Source: Collybia mongolica
Taxonomy: Eukaryota > Basidiomycota > Agaricomycetes > Agaricales > Clitocybaceae
Assembly: GCA_013420905.1 (NCBI GenBank)
Contig: JAAXNY010000010.1
Span: 1,116,001 to 1,180,000, forward strand
DNA length: 64,000 bases
Direction: 5' to 3'
Position 1 is the stretch's first letter. Each line of letters begins with the position of its first letter. The notes below the pieces were generated by a model. It worked only from the letters and a program-made list of their open reading frames with translations. It ran no database searches and had not been told where the DNA came from. The translations under genes were made by a program, and so were the position numbers. Below, in pieces: positions 26,181-37,613 of this stretch.

Positions 26181-26185
26181 TTTCC
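26181..26185. repeat. Target-site duplication of the copia element (TTTCC), left
   Basis: TTTCC abuts the 5' LTR here and recurs at 43315-43319 directly after the 3' LTR. A perfect 5-bp duplication is the usual footprint of Ty1/copia integrase. Confidence 0.9.
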
Positions 26186-26526
26186 TATTGGAGAATATTT
26201 GGACATACACATCCCGTCGTGCCCTGCCACGTCACATCATGTGCACCTGTAAATGGACGACAATCTCTTAGCTTACCTTTTACATTTCTATTTCACTGAT
26301 ACTGTATGACCCGTAGTGTAGTTACAGGTCTTGGCATCTTTAGGATATATCTACATACAAAAATTGTCGTACCACCTCAGTCTATTCTACATTGACTGAG
26401 GTGTGTACTCTACTTACTGTTTACCAAACCCACTTACTGATTACCATGTAGCTTTATCTATTCCAATAGGTACACTACAATATACATAGTCTATTCTACA
26501 TTGACTGAACTTTATCTATTCCAATA
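26186..26526 (+). repeat. Copia 5' LTR
   Basis: 341 bases bounded by the short inverted repeat TATTGGA/TCCAATA. It matches the 3' LTR along its whole length, for example the shared blocks CTTTAGGATATATCTACATA and TACTGTTTACCAAACCCACT. Confidence 0.95.
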
Positions 26527-26538
26527 GGTTATGGGCCC
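26527..26538 (+). promoter_or_regulatory. Copia primer-binding site
   Basis: GGTTATGGGCCC directly follows the 5' LTR. It is complementary to the anticodon region of initiator tRNA-Met (GGGCCCATAACC), the internal half-tRNA primer used by many copia elements. Confidence 0.85.
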
Positions 26539-26830
26539 CGACCCCAATGTTTAGAACATGAAAACCCACTGAAAATTTTGCACCTACCCCACACCTTTTC
26601 CCCACCATGTCTTCTACCAAAATTGGTGATGAATACTTGCATATTCCCAAGCTTGATGCTGCTGGTGTCAACTGGGTGATCTACAAGGACCGGTTCACCT
26701 GGTCCATTGATGCACGAGGACTTCTCCATCACATTGATGGCTCCCAGAGCACACCTGCCAACCCTATCTTGAATCGAAGCATTGACCCAAGCACGTGGAC
26801 TCCAGCAGAGGTAGCACTCAAAGCTGCATA

Positions 26831-27042
26831 CAGTAGCTCAAAAAACTGTCCCAATGTTTGGTCATTTTATAATGATTTACTTATAACAGAGTACTGGGGA
26901 TTAATATCATTCTGAGAAAAATATATATGATACTACACCATATTAGCTTTGAAATGAGCCCCTACTTTCCTTATTTGAATAAAAACTCATTTCATAACAA
27001 ATTGAACAAAATAATTACTCATTGGGACAGTTTTTTGACCTA
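26831..27042. repeat. Tc1 terminal inverted repeat, left (right copy 28236-28449)
   Basis: The outer end has CAAAAAACTGTCCCAATG, and the inner end carries the same sequence inverted (CATTGGGACAGTTTTTTG). Each repeat is therefore itself a long imperfect hairpin with transposase-site-like sequences at both of its ends. Confidence 0.9.
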
Positions 27043-27068
27043 CATCTCCAAAGTCTCTATTTACACAA

Positions 27069-28087
27069 TTAATACTTGGTATGACCACCTTTTGCCTTAA
27101 TAACTGCTTGAACCCTTCTAGGCATGCTTTCTATAAGTGTCTGGCATGTTTCTGGTGGAATTCCATTCCATTCCACTACCACCCTATCCCACAACTCATG
27201 TACTCCTTTGGGGGCTGTTGGGTATTTCTTAAGTGCCTTCTTCAACACTACCCAGAGATGTTCAATGGGGTTGATGTCAGGGATTGTGCTGGCCAGACCA
27301 TAACATCAATGTTGTTGTCTTCAAACCACTTGGTTGCCTTGTTGGATGCATGTTTGGGGTCATTGTCCTGCTGAAACATCCTCTCTCCCTCTGGCATCTC
27401 CAGCTTTTCAAAGCTTTCCACTACTCCCCCATCCAAAATCTGGCAGTATTGGTCTGCATTCATAATCCCCTGGACCTCTGTAAGCACTCCTACTCCATTC
27501 CACCCCATACAACCCCACACCATAAGATTATTTCCTCCTCCATGTTTGACAGTAGGAGTGGTGGTTCTGTTAGAAAGTGGTTCTCCCTTCTTCTTCCAAG
27601 TATAAGTCCTTCCATCTGACCCAATCCTGTTGATTTTGACCTCATCTGACCATAAGATCCTTTTCCAATTCTCCACTGTCCAGTTTTCATAGTATCTTGC
27701 CCATTGAAGACATTGCAGTCAATGAGCCTTTTTGGGAAGAGGACATTTTCTCTTGACAACACTACAAAAGTCATTCTTTTTGAGTGCATTCCTGACTGTT
27801 TGGGGTGTGACAGGGTTGGGAAGAGTTTGGTTGATGAAATGGGTGGCCTCTACAACATTATCAAGCCTTCCAGTGGTGATTTGTTGAATAATTGACTGTT
27901 TGTCACCAGGAGAGAGCTTAGAAGGATGTCCCCCCCTGTGGTTTTCCTTGTCCATATCCAGTTCCTTCTTGATTCTCCCAATGGTAGACTTTCCCAGAGT
28001 GGTTTTGGACTGGATTTGATGCAAGGTATAGCCTTCTTGAAGAAGGGAGATCACAGAAAGGCATTGGGTAGAAGATGTAGGTCTCAT
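27069..28087 (-). pseudogene. Tc1-type transposase, one stop and one frameshift
   Basis: The N-terminal part (28087-27722) has a paired-type helix-turn-helix (LQEGYTLHQIQSKTTLGKST) and a basic GGHPSKLSPGDKQ segment. After an in-frame TGA at 27719-27721 the same frame continues with ENWKRILWSDEV (first catalytic Asp) and FQQDNDPKHAS (second Asp). Near 27281 a one-base deletion shifts the frame within the conserved WPAQS region, just before the third catalytic residue; the rest of the domain is readable in the shifted frame to a stop at 27069. The protein cuts and joins DNA at the terminal repeats in intact relatives. Two lesions make this copy inactive, but little else is degraded. Confidence 0.92.
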
Positions 28088-31000
28088 GGGATGATGGGGG
28101 AAGGAAAGAATGATTGTAATGATGGAAACATGTTGAATTTATATTAACATGGTCACATGACTTTGTTTATTGTTCCCACAATACATCACATGATGTTAAA
28201 GCTTGCTGCAGTAAAGTTCTTGCCAAAATTAAGCATAGGTCAAAAAACTGTCCCAATGAGTAATTATTTTGTTCAATTTGTTATGAAATGAGTTTTTATA
28301 TTCAAATAAGGAAAGTAAGGGCTCATTTCAAAGCTAATATGGTGTAGTATCATATATATTTTTCTCAGAATGATATTAATCCCCAGTACTCTGTTATAAG
28401 TAAATCATTATAAAATGACCAAACATTGGGACAGTTTTTTGAGCTACTGTATAGGAATGACATGAAGACCTGGCAACAGGGGGAAGCCATTGTTAAGCAG
28501 CAAATTGTGGGAACAATTCCAGACTCACTGTTCATGAAGATTTGTAGGCAAAGCACTGCTCATCTTATCTGGGAAGCACTCGCAAAAGACTTCCAAAACA
28601 AATCCTGTATGGTCTCTGTTGACCTCTGACGCCGCCTTCAAGAGGAGAAATGCCTTGAGAAGGGCGACATTTGCGCGCACGATGTGAGAGGGTCTCGCAT
28701 CAATGGGCCAACCACCCACCAACGATGACTTTTATGCCATCATTCTCGGATCCCTTCCACCATCTTATGACCCTTACATCTCTGCTGTCAATGCTACATC
28801 CAGCATGCTTGGTACTACATTATCACCTGATGACCTCATGTTGACCATAACTGAGGAGTACAAAAGACGCCTGATGAAGCAGAAGGGTCAGAAGGAACAG
28901 AATGCTGCTTTCTATGCTGGAAGCAGCAATGGAAGAGGCCGTGGAAGTTCAAGCAGCTCAAAAGAATGCTTTAACTGTGGGAAGAAAGGTCACTACAAGG
29001 TTGACTGCTGGGCAGTCGGCGGGGGAAAGGAAGGCCAAGGCCCAAAAGGCAAGGGGAAGGGGAAGGGAAAAGGGAAAGAGACCGAGACAGCTGGTGCCGC
29101 AGAATCAAAGCAGGAATCCGAGGATCAGGCTTGGTTTGCAAATGCCAAGAGTAACATTCTGGACTTTGTCAAAGAAGGCCTGAACTCCAGGGGAGTAGTT
29201 GATGAAGATACCATCAAAGGGGGAGTGAACAATGATGCATTGTCGCCATCCCTCATTGGTGAGCTCATGGAGCTTGACCCTACTCTACAACAGCCAGCCA
29301 AAGATGCTCTCACTGAAGAAGACATTCTTGATCTCTTCAAAGCCCCTACCACTTCTGATGAAGAATTCTGGTTTTTGGAAGATGAAACTGACAGCATGCC
29401 AGAGTTGGTACCTGTCACTGATTCCTCAGATGAGGATGACAAGGAAAACAATGAGTACAGAGACGAGCCACCACCACTCCAGCCTGTATCAGATTCTGAT
29501 GATTCTGATGATGACATGCCGGCCCTACAAGTGGTATCAGACTCAGAAGATGAGGATGACATGGAGGACAACACCTACTTCAGCGAGGACATAGATGAAT
29601 GTGAGGTTATAGGAATGGATGATGAAGCATACACACAAACTTTTATTGCTGCCAAAATTCAGAAGAACACCAGTACCAGCCTAGGCAGTGAGCTCATTGA
29701 CATGGAGTTGTATGATTCTGGAGCATCATGCCACATGTCTGGGTACAGGCACTGCTTCATCAACTATCAACCCATTCCCCCGAAGCCTATTACTGCTGCC
29801 AACAAGTGTTCCTTCAATGCTATCGGAATGGGTGATATGTACATCAATGTCCCTAATGGCACAAAGCCAGCCACTTGTGTGCTCCTCAAAAATGTCCTAT
29901 ATGCTCCTTCAATGGGCGTAACTCTCATATCAGTTAGCTGCATTGCAATTGCAATTGCTGGTGCTGTGTTGGTTTTTCGGGATGCAACATGTTGTATCTA
30001 CACAAAAGGTAAGAGTCACATTGGAGTAATTGACATGAAGAATGGACTTTACTGTGTCTTCACGCCTCGCCCTGAAACCGCTGCTGCTGCAACTGCAAGG
30101 GCACCCAAAACTCCTCTTGAAGTCGTAACAATTGACAAACTTCACCATCAACTAGGACATGTTGCTCACAAAGCCGCACATACCCTCCTGATGAAAGGCC
30201 TGGTGCATGGGCTAAAGCTTGATGAGACGAGCAAAGCAACAGTATGTGAGTCTTGCAAGGCTGCAAAAACCACATGAAAGCCCATCCAGAAGGTTTGGGA
30301 GAGCAAATGGGCAGCCAAGATAGGCAATAAAGTTCACTCCGACCTCTGGGGACCTGCACCCATCCAGACCCTAGGCAAAAAGGGGTACTACATCACTTTC
30401 ACAGATGACTACAGCCGACATGCTACAACCTACCTCATTCATGAGAAAAGTGATACTTTTACAGCCTACAAGTCCTACAAAGCATGGCTCCTGACCCAGA
30501 AGAATGTCAAAATTAAGAAACTGCATTCAGACAGAGGGGGGGAGTACCTCAGCAATGAGTTCACGGCCCACCTGAATGAGAGGGGAACCACACAATGTTT
30601 CACTGTCCACAACACACCAGAGTATAATGGTGTTGCTGAATGGCTGAATTGTACACTCCTCAAAAAGGTTCGAGCAATGATTCATGATAGTGGTCTACCA
30701 AAGAACCTCTGGGGTGAGGCCGTAATGCATGCAACATGGTTGAAAAACCATACCTGGATGCGCGCACTTGACGATACAACCCCACATGAGCTGATGGAGG
30801 GTGAGAAGCCTGATATCTCAGACCTTCCACCATGGGGCTCCAGAGTGCACGTGCACAACACAAGTGGCTCAAAGCTGGACACTTGTTCAAAAATCGGCCA
30901 TTGGGTTGGATTCAACAAGGAGAGCTGTGTGCATTGAATTTGTTGGGCTGAAAAATGTTCCATCACAGTTGAGTGCAGTGTCAGGTTCAATATTGAAGAG

Positions 31001-32126
31001 GAAGACATACCAACAGTCCCGCTTGAGGGGGAGTGGGAAGATGTGGACGTCAAGTGGCCCTCTTTGCCCTATAAGGCCACTGTTGAAGAAATCCCTGACC
31101 TGGAAGCTCCACCTAGCCCTTGTCTCAATGATGAACCTAACAAAGGTCATCCAAAGCATGTCCACATTGAGTCGGACTACTTGCAAAGACTACGATTGGG
31201 CAAGGGGCAGATAAATGAGAGGCCCAGTGCTCCCATGCTTCCACCTGGAATGCAGGAGGGGAAACAGAGGGAAAAAGAACAAGCCAGTGCAGTAGACGAG
31301 TGGGAAATGGTGAGTGTGGAAGATTTCACCATGGCAGCTGTCACAGGAGAAGCAGAAGGGCTGATGCCAGACTATGCAGAAGCAAAGCGGCACCCAGACT
31401 GGCCGAAATGGCAGGAGGCCATCAGGCAGGAAATGCGCATGTTAGAAGCTAATGGCACCTGGGAACTTGTGAAACGTCCACGTCCCAGCACCAATGTCAT
31501 TGGCTACAAATGGGTCCTTTGCATCAAGAAGAACGCCACTGGTGAAGTCAAGAAGTACAAGGCACGTCTTGTTGCAAAAGGTTTCACCCAGATTCATGGC
31601 ATCAACTTCAACAAGATGTATGCGCCCGTCGCGCGCATGTTGTCGTTTCACCTGGTGCTCGCACTAGCTACTTGGAACGGATGGCCCATAGATGCGTTTG
31701 ATTTCGACAGCACATTCCTCAATGGAGTCCTTGGAGAAGATGAGGTTGTGTACCTCAAACAGCCTGTGGATCAGACAAAAGCCAACCCCAAGGCATATGT
31801 CTTTTGGCTGCAAAAGGCACTGTATCACTGTGAAACTGAGAATAGATGAAATTCAACCCTGTGTTTCACCCTCTTAAATAAGAGAAATAATACATTAAAA
31901 ATATGAAATTCATTCAATTAACAATCCTAAAATGTAATGAATTTCATCTCAAAGATGTTTGAAAACATATCCCCTGTAGGGGGAAAAATGGAGGGAAAAC
32001 CCCCCTTTAAGGTATAATTTGATGGATGAATTTCATGCAAAATTTGTCTGTATTCATACCCCTCATAATTCACCCTCATAGGATGAATTTCTTACTATCA
32101 AGGGTGCTATACTAACCTTTCAAAAA

Positions 32127-32270
32127 GGATGAATTTCATACTAATAAGGGGTGAGAATAACACCCTTGCAAGTCTTACATGGGGGATGAATTTCATACTA
32201 TTAAGGGCAGAAATAACACCCTTGCAAGTCTTACATGAGGGATGAATTTCATACTATTAAGGGCAAAAAT
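32127..32270. repeat. Subterminal tandem repeat of the CACTA left end
   Basis: Three copies of a 56-57 base unit start at 32127, 32184 and 32240. Each contains GGATGAATTTCATACT and the first two continue into ACACCCTTGCAAGTCTTACAT. Such repeats in CACTA elements are usually binding sites for an element-encoded accessory protein. Confidence 0.85.
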
Positions 32271-32494
32271 ACTGGCATTTTATGAGAGATGAAAATCATA
32301 TGTTCGAATTCATCCCATTTTCCTCACTTAAATTCATCCTCTTTTTCATCATTTTACTGGATTGTTTTTGGATGAAAGTAGTACTAACTTTTCATCCATT
32401 GAAAGGTTGAAATGCACTCATTTTTATTTGGATATTTCATCCTCTTATAGATGTTTAAATTTGTGTGATTCAACATTTAACAATATTCTAATAA

Positions 32495-33426
32495 TTAGTA
32501 GGCTTCTGATTCATTCCCTTCCTCATCCTCCTGGTCCTCATCCTCCTGGTCCTCACCCTCCTGGTCCTCACCCTTCTGGTCCCCATCCTCTTCCCCCTCA
32601 TCACTACTATCTACTTCATCCTCATCATGCTCATTTAAGTCAATGTCGACATCCATTTCCTCCTCATCATCAGCATTACTGCCCCCTACTGTATTTCCAG
32701 TCTCATTTGTATACCCACATTTACGAGCATAGGCGCGTTTGTTCTTCAAATGTGACTTGATAAATTCTTGAGTGGCCCAGCCATTATGGAATTTTTTGAG
32801 GTATGTATGCCGACTTTCGGCCTGAAATAAATTATTTAAATGAGTAACAAAGCAGCAAAGAAAAAACTTACCACGCGGATGATTTGACTAATGACTACTG
32901 TAGGTTGCCTGTGCCAAACAACCAAGTAGTTGAGGCCTGCGTTACCAACTAAACTACAAACACAGTGCTATTACTTGTAAGAAAAAAGATTGGAGCAAAG
33001 GGTTTTAAGAAGTAAAACTTACACGAATGGCCTTGTATAAATCGGAATCATCTTGGAGTTGCATTTCAGCCTGGAGATTGAATCCATTCCCTGCGACGCC
33101 GCGCGGTGGGTGTGGTATGACATTCTTCTGCTGTTCTTTAGCATGGGCGGCTTTGCGAAGGGCTACGAGTTCAGCTAGTCACATTAGTATGGTATAGGAA
33201 GTATGCAAAAAAAAAAAGTAATACCTTTCATTTTCTTCATTTTTGCTTCCATTGCCATTGTCTCTGATGTATTTATCCGTGTACCTGGTGAAACAAAATG
33301 TAATAATAGGTAACATGTTTCCATTTGAAAATCACAGTATCTACCTTTAATTCTCTGGGATGAGCCTGAAGACAATGCCACCTTGCAAGATTGCTTTGCT
33401 TTTTGAAATGCGGTAGACTTAGCCAT
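32495..33426 (-). CDS. CACTA accessory protein with acidic tail
   Basis: A minus-strand gene starting at 33426 (MAKSTAFQKAKQSCKVALSS) with about five short exons. The second exon ends AMEAKMKKMK, the third reads ELVALRKAAHAKEQQKN and then NGFNLQAEMQLQDDSDLYKA, the fourth NYLVVWHRQPTVVISQIIRV, and the last (32495-about 32823) begins AESRHTYLKKFHNGWATQEF. It ends in an Asp/Glu/Gln tail encoded by a 15-base tandem repeat. I recognise no domain. Degenerate copies of the same gene occur in the two CACTA relatives to the right (45115-46070 and 48840-48955), so it belongs to the element family. A DNA-binding or TnpA-like helper role is a guess from position only. Confidence 0.62.
32517..32595. repeat. 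15-bp tandem repeat coding the acidic tail
   Basis: Units of CTCATCCTCCTGGTC with small changes repeat four to five times. On the minus strand they encode repeated Glu-Asp-Gln-Glu units. A Pro/His-rich open frame on the plus strand is only the antisense shadow. Confidence 0.8.
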
Positions 33427-33785
33427 AGTTTTATGGAAAAGGGTGTGTTGGAGAAAGAGCTGGTGGCAAAGTTGAAGAAAGGTGAGACCAAGCAAATGAG
33501 GAGATGCTGGGAGACACAGAGAAAGAGGGTTCTTTTAAATTTGAGGTGGAGCAGGTTCCGTCCCCAAGGACAACAGAACCAAGCTCAAATCAATTCGCAC
33601 AGGGGATGAAAAAGAAAAAAAAATGGGTTCCAGGCTTTGGGGTGGGCAAAGGGATTTCTATAATCTGACTAGCTTTGGATTCCGGATCTTTAACTGTACT
33701 CGGGTAGAACTGTTGGGGTTTGGGGCATGAGCACAAAATAAAACATATAAAGGACCTTGGAACTCAAAAAAATAATCACAACATA

Positions 33786-34378
33786 ATGGCCACTGGCCTC
33801 ACACCCAACCCTCCAGACACTTCCCCTACCCACTGTGTGCTGCAGAATGATGATGTTTCCGGTCACGTTGTGGAAAGCACAATGGAATCCGAGACTGAAT
33901 CAGACTGTGGACCATTTGATTGTGCTTTCTTTGGTCCTTGCTCACCAGAGAATCAACTTGGTCTATTGGAAAATAGAAACTGGTTTACAGACCTTTGCAA
34001 GTCCGAATCTTCAAGCCATGGATCCAGTGTACCCAAGGATAACAGTAAGCAATAATCTAACTCCACATGATGCTGAAGGAAAAACTCTTGCCTAGGTGAT
34101 ATTAAAATGGAGGCAGACATAGTCCCTGAAGAGTGTAAGGTGAATATCAGCACTATCAACCCATTGGAGGGGAAGGTATGTGAATCGACTCACATAACCA
34201 GTTTCCGACAGTATCTTATTAATTGACAACAAAGTTTATTATTCAGATCTGTGTCAAAGGTGGCAACTTAATCAATCCGGTATTCAATTTTAACTTCCAG
34301 GAAAAAGTAAAGAGCAAAAAATGGAGACATAAATCAAGTAGAAGGGACGATGAGCAGGGAAAATGGCAAAAATTATGA
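33786..34378 (+). CDS. Small CACTA-encoded protein of unknown function
   Basis: Three exons join in frame: 33786-about 34045, about 34099-34172 and about 34246-34378, giving roughly 155 residues. The protein opens MATGLTPNPPDTSPTHCVLQ, has a hallmark CSPENQLGLLENRNWFTDL, and ends basic (KKWRHKSSRRDDEQGKWQKL). The same motif (CSPENQLGLLENRDW) recurs in a degraded CACTA relative at 46484-46797, and the following exon (GGNLINPVFNFNF) recurs near 49780, so the gene is a stable part of this element family. No known domain is visible. It lies between the accessory gene and the Spt5-like gene. Confidence 0.55.
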
Positions 34379-34446
34379 TGTGTATATACATGTGACACAG
34401 TAAAGTCCCAAAAGATATATGCAAAATTGAAAGTAATGCCTGTTAA

Positions 34447-37148
34447 TTATTTCGTGCGAGTTTTACAAGCATCCTTTTGAAGAGCAGTCATTAATCCCTC
34501 ATTTTGTGCCTTTTCTTCTTTGGTTTCATGGCCAATGCAGAGTACATCAGGGCTTAGTTCCAAATGATCCCCTGAAAGTGTTTCGTGGCCTCCCTCAGTC
34601 CAGTTGATGATGGCCAATATCATAATTGGCTGGCCATTCTCGTAACAATGGTGAATTTGGCAGACATATTGGCCCAGGTGGTCACCTTCAACTACAACCA
34701 ACAATCCGTTATCACATGTAGGATTGGGACGTTTTGGTGTGAGGTCTCCTGGAGGCAAGGATCCCGATGTCTTGTAGTGGTTGAACCGGACTGATAATGC
34801 TCCCTCTATCTGCACTACGGAGACCACCATTTCTTTACCTTGATATTGCCCACCTGTAACCAACACCTTTAATTTAATATCAATAAGCCGTGGATCTAAT
34901 AATGGGTGAGCAGGTCCCTGCTGTTGTGATATAGTTGGTGGAGGGGAGGCTTGAGAGGAGGATCCTACATCAGGCATTCGAGATGAGGGGTTCCAGGCTG
35001 GCGTCAAGTGGTGAAAGTCAGGCATGGGCATGCTACCCCCCACTGCTGCAGTAGTGGCAGCCGCGGCAGGTTCCTGGGGAGGGGGGAATTTGGCAACATG
35101 GCCTGGGAGGGGGACAAATAATTTGTTCTTGGGTGGGGTGAATTCATTTAATCTGAGGCGAGACCTTGGGGGAGAAATTAGCTCATAATGAATATGAAGA
35201 AGAATATAATATTTACAAAGATTCTACAACATCATCGTAGTCCAGAACTTTGCCACTGAATGGATGTGCAGGATTCAAGTGAATAAATTGAACAGTTACT
35301 CGGAGTCCACTGAGTGTAGTTTTCGAGAGTTGAACATCTTTGATTACTGCACAAGAACCCTTCATTGCATGTCCTGTTTTGATGACCAAAACCTCAAGCC
35401 CTATCCAGGGAACTTCCTCACGTCTAATTGGGATGGTTGGTACGTTACTCAATGTTGGTGGTTGACTGTGGAGTATTATCGGAGGGTCAACTACTTTCAC
35501 CCAGTTCCTATGGACTTCGAGTGGCTGTTTAAAAGTAAATTACAACGTGACTGGCATAATATCTTGAGTTTTTACCTTGAGGGAGTTTGGACTGATGTAA
35601 CTCTGCGGTCCTTGTGTTTCAAGACGTTTGACAATGTAGACATATTCCTCCGTCACCTCAACTACCCATCCCTTTTCCCCTTGGAGAGCCCCACTGATTA
35701 CTTCTGCGAAATGGCCATGAGCAATGTACTTCCACATATTGGACCACAGGACCATGTGTAAACCCTCCCCCATTTCTAGTTCCACCTCTGCCGAATCAAT
35801 ACCGACAGACTGGATGATACCCCTCTTAGAGGATTCCTTTATGACCACCTGTTCACCTTCAAAAAATTGCCATTCTGAAGGGCATGGGAATCGCGCGCTT
35901 TTGATTTCAGGGTGAGGACAGCATAGAAACAAGTCCATCATCTTGCTTTGTAAGGAAACGGGGACACATGATACCGAACCAAAGCCATAAGTTCTGCGTT
36001 CAAGAAAAAATTCAAATTTGCGACCAAAAGCAGCAAAATGGCCCATAGTTTTGCTGTCGACGATAGTGACTCTGGGGTGAGTTTTGATGATTCGGTCCCG
36101 TTTTTCATCATCAAACAAACCCGGCTTGGAGCGGAGGGTACCTTGTTTCCTTTTCTTGGAGGAATCTCCGTCTTGAAGGGGAGGGAGGCAAGGTAACAGC
36201 AGGACTTCCAGTTTTCCCCAATTCTCTACTGAGGAAACATATCCTACATCCCCTTTGTAGAGCCCCCTACAAATCATGACCCAACCTCCAGCAGAAGGGG
36301 TCTCTTCAGATTGCCTTAAATTCAACAGAGACACCCATTCCCCCAGCTTTACCCCCATAATACCATCCTGAGGGCGAAAAATTGAGGGTGATGATTTTAG
36401 AAGGGCTAAAAGGTCGGCATTCATTGTGCCCTCAATGTAGAACCAGCCATGTATGGAATCTTGACAAAATGCTGATCTGAGCCGATGTCAAGAGTCTGTA
36501 TTATTGAGGAGAAAGGAAACGGCGTCTCTTTCCCTCCCCTCCTAGAATACATTGCATCAAGTCTCAGTCATAGTATCAGTAAGATGCAGGTACTGATGCT
36601 CACCACACAACGGACTCTCATTAATGGGCTGTCTTTGCCTTTTGGAAGTCGTTCCACATCCAGACCAGGGTGTCTTGAAAGGCCTTCATTGACTGGGGGT
36701 TGTTCCTCGTCCGGATCGCAGGGTTTTGGCATGCCTTTGTCAGAAAAGTATCCGTTTGCAAGGCAATAATAATAGTCATCTTCATTGTTCCCCTCCATAT
36801 CGCTGTCCCCGTCCAACTCCTCCTCATGACTTGCCCATGATCGTCTCATTATCCCATGAATAAATTTATCAAATTCGTCATCGTTGTTGAGAGGGCTGTT
36901 GGCGGAAGTTGACGGTCTTGGTGCACTGCCCGACTGCCCGTTGTCCTTGTTGACCTCATCATCAATGAAGTCATCTGTAAAACAGGTTAGTGTTAATGTG
37001 CTTTGAATCTGAATGGGTAGATTGGCATACCGAGTCCTGGCTCCTCTCCAAAGAGATCGTCCTCCCCCTCGTTGTCCACCTGTGCTTCGAGGTCAATGAA
37101 GCAGTGTACCATGTTGCAGACATCATTGGGCATGGTCTTGTCCTGCAT
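34447..37148 (-). pseudogene. Spt5-like NGN-KOW protein carried by the CACTA element, one in-frame stop
   Basis: Minus-strand exons read as one protein of about 690 residues. An acidic N-terminus (starts MQDKTMPNDVCNMVH; then EEELDGDSDMEGNNEDD) leads to an NGN-like segment split by an intron: SPLMRVRCV joined to EGRERDAVSFLLNN, then RSAFCQDSIHGWFYIEGTMN. KOW-type segments follow (VMICRGLYKGDVGYVSSVEN; HFAEVISGALQGEKGWVVEV; LEVLVIKTGHAMKGSCAVIK) and a proline-rich C-terminal part ending DACKTRTK at 34447. This acidic-NGN-multiple-KOW order is that of the elongation factor Spt5. An in-frame TGA at 36488-36490 lies inside the NGN segment and fits CGA to TGA; a cryptic intron there is less likely. 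It is transcribed divergently from the transposase. Host Spt5 is longer and housekeeping, so this looks like an element-borne derivative. Confidence 0.72.
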
Positions 37149-37315
37149 ACCGGTGATGTCCTTAGGTTTCCTGTAGGATCATTATTAGCTTTTATTAATG
37201 TTCTTAACAAAGTCTTATAGTTTTGTATTGGAATTCAATTAACTACTACAAATTCTACTATACTAATTGTAATCTATCAAGAAAAAGTACTTACAACGAG
37301 GGGGAGGGGGCCAAC

Positions 37316-37613
37316 GGGCGATGGTTGTGGTACGAGAGCAAGAGGGAAAGCGTGCGAAAGCGGGCTGCCAACACATGATACAGCTCGGAATGTTCAGCCA
37401 TTGGGCATCTTGGTCAATAAGGCCATGTGATCAAATTGGGCATCTCGGTCATATCACTCTTATACAATGTGACTTGGATTTCTCAGGTAACGATTTAGCC
37501 GTAAAGGCCTGATCCCCAAGATGCCCGACGGCTGAACATTCCGAGCCATATCATGTGCTGGCAGCCTGCTTTTGCACACTTTCCCCTTTGCTCCCGTACC
37601 ACAACCATCGCCC
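37316..37613. promoter_or_regulatory. Palindromic divergent promoter of the CACTA element
   Basis: Two 98-bp arms (37316-37413 and 37516-37613) are inverted copies at roughly 88% identity, separated by about 100 bases. Each arm contains GCTCGGAATGTTCAGCC-like sequence, then a degenerate TATA-like TATCATGTG or TGTATCATG, and runs outward into a splice donor (GTAAGTACTT on the left for the minus gene, GTAAGTAAAAG on the right for the plus gene). The Spt5-like gene and the Tnp2 gene thus begin with copies of the same 5' end. A single related arm at 48240-48355 has a perfect TATATAA at the same place. Confidence 0.65.

Larger units (their letters stand above)
26831..28449 (-). mobile_element. Tc1-type DNA transposon inserted in copia gag
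   Basis: 1619 bases with terminal inverted repeats of about 212 bases (26831-27042 and 28236-28449), nearly identical, starting CAGTAGCTCAAAAAACTG. The TA at 26829-26830 is repeated at 28450-28451, the target duplication of Tc1/mariner elements. Removing the element plus one TA restores the Gag frame across the junction (frame checked by arithmetic). It encodes one transposase on the minus strand. Confidence 0.95.

Noticed and set aside
32362..32760. Plus-strand frame with repeated His-Pro-Pro-Gly-Pro
   Set aside because: It is the antisense of the 15-base repeat that encodes the acidic tail of the minus-strand accessory gene.
37321..37512. Open frame beginning MVVVREQEGKR
   Set aside because: It lies over the inverted-repeat promoter arm on the strand opposite to the leader, and its counterpart at 48159-48341 falls in the same arm. 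It is explained as promoter DNA.
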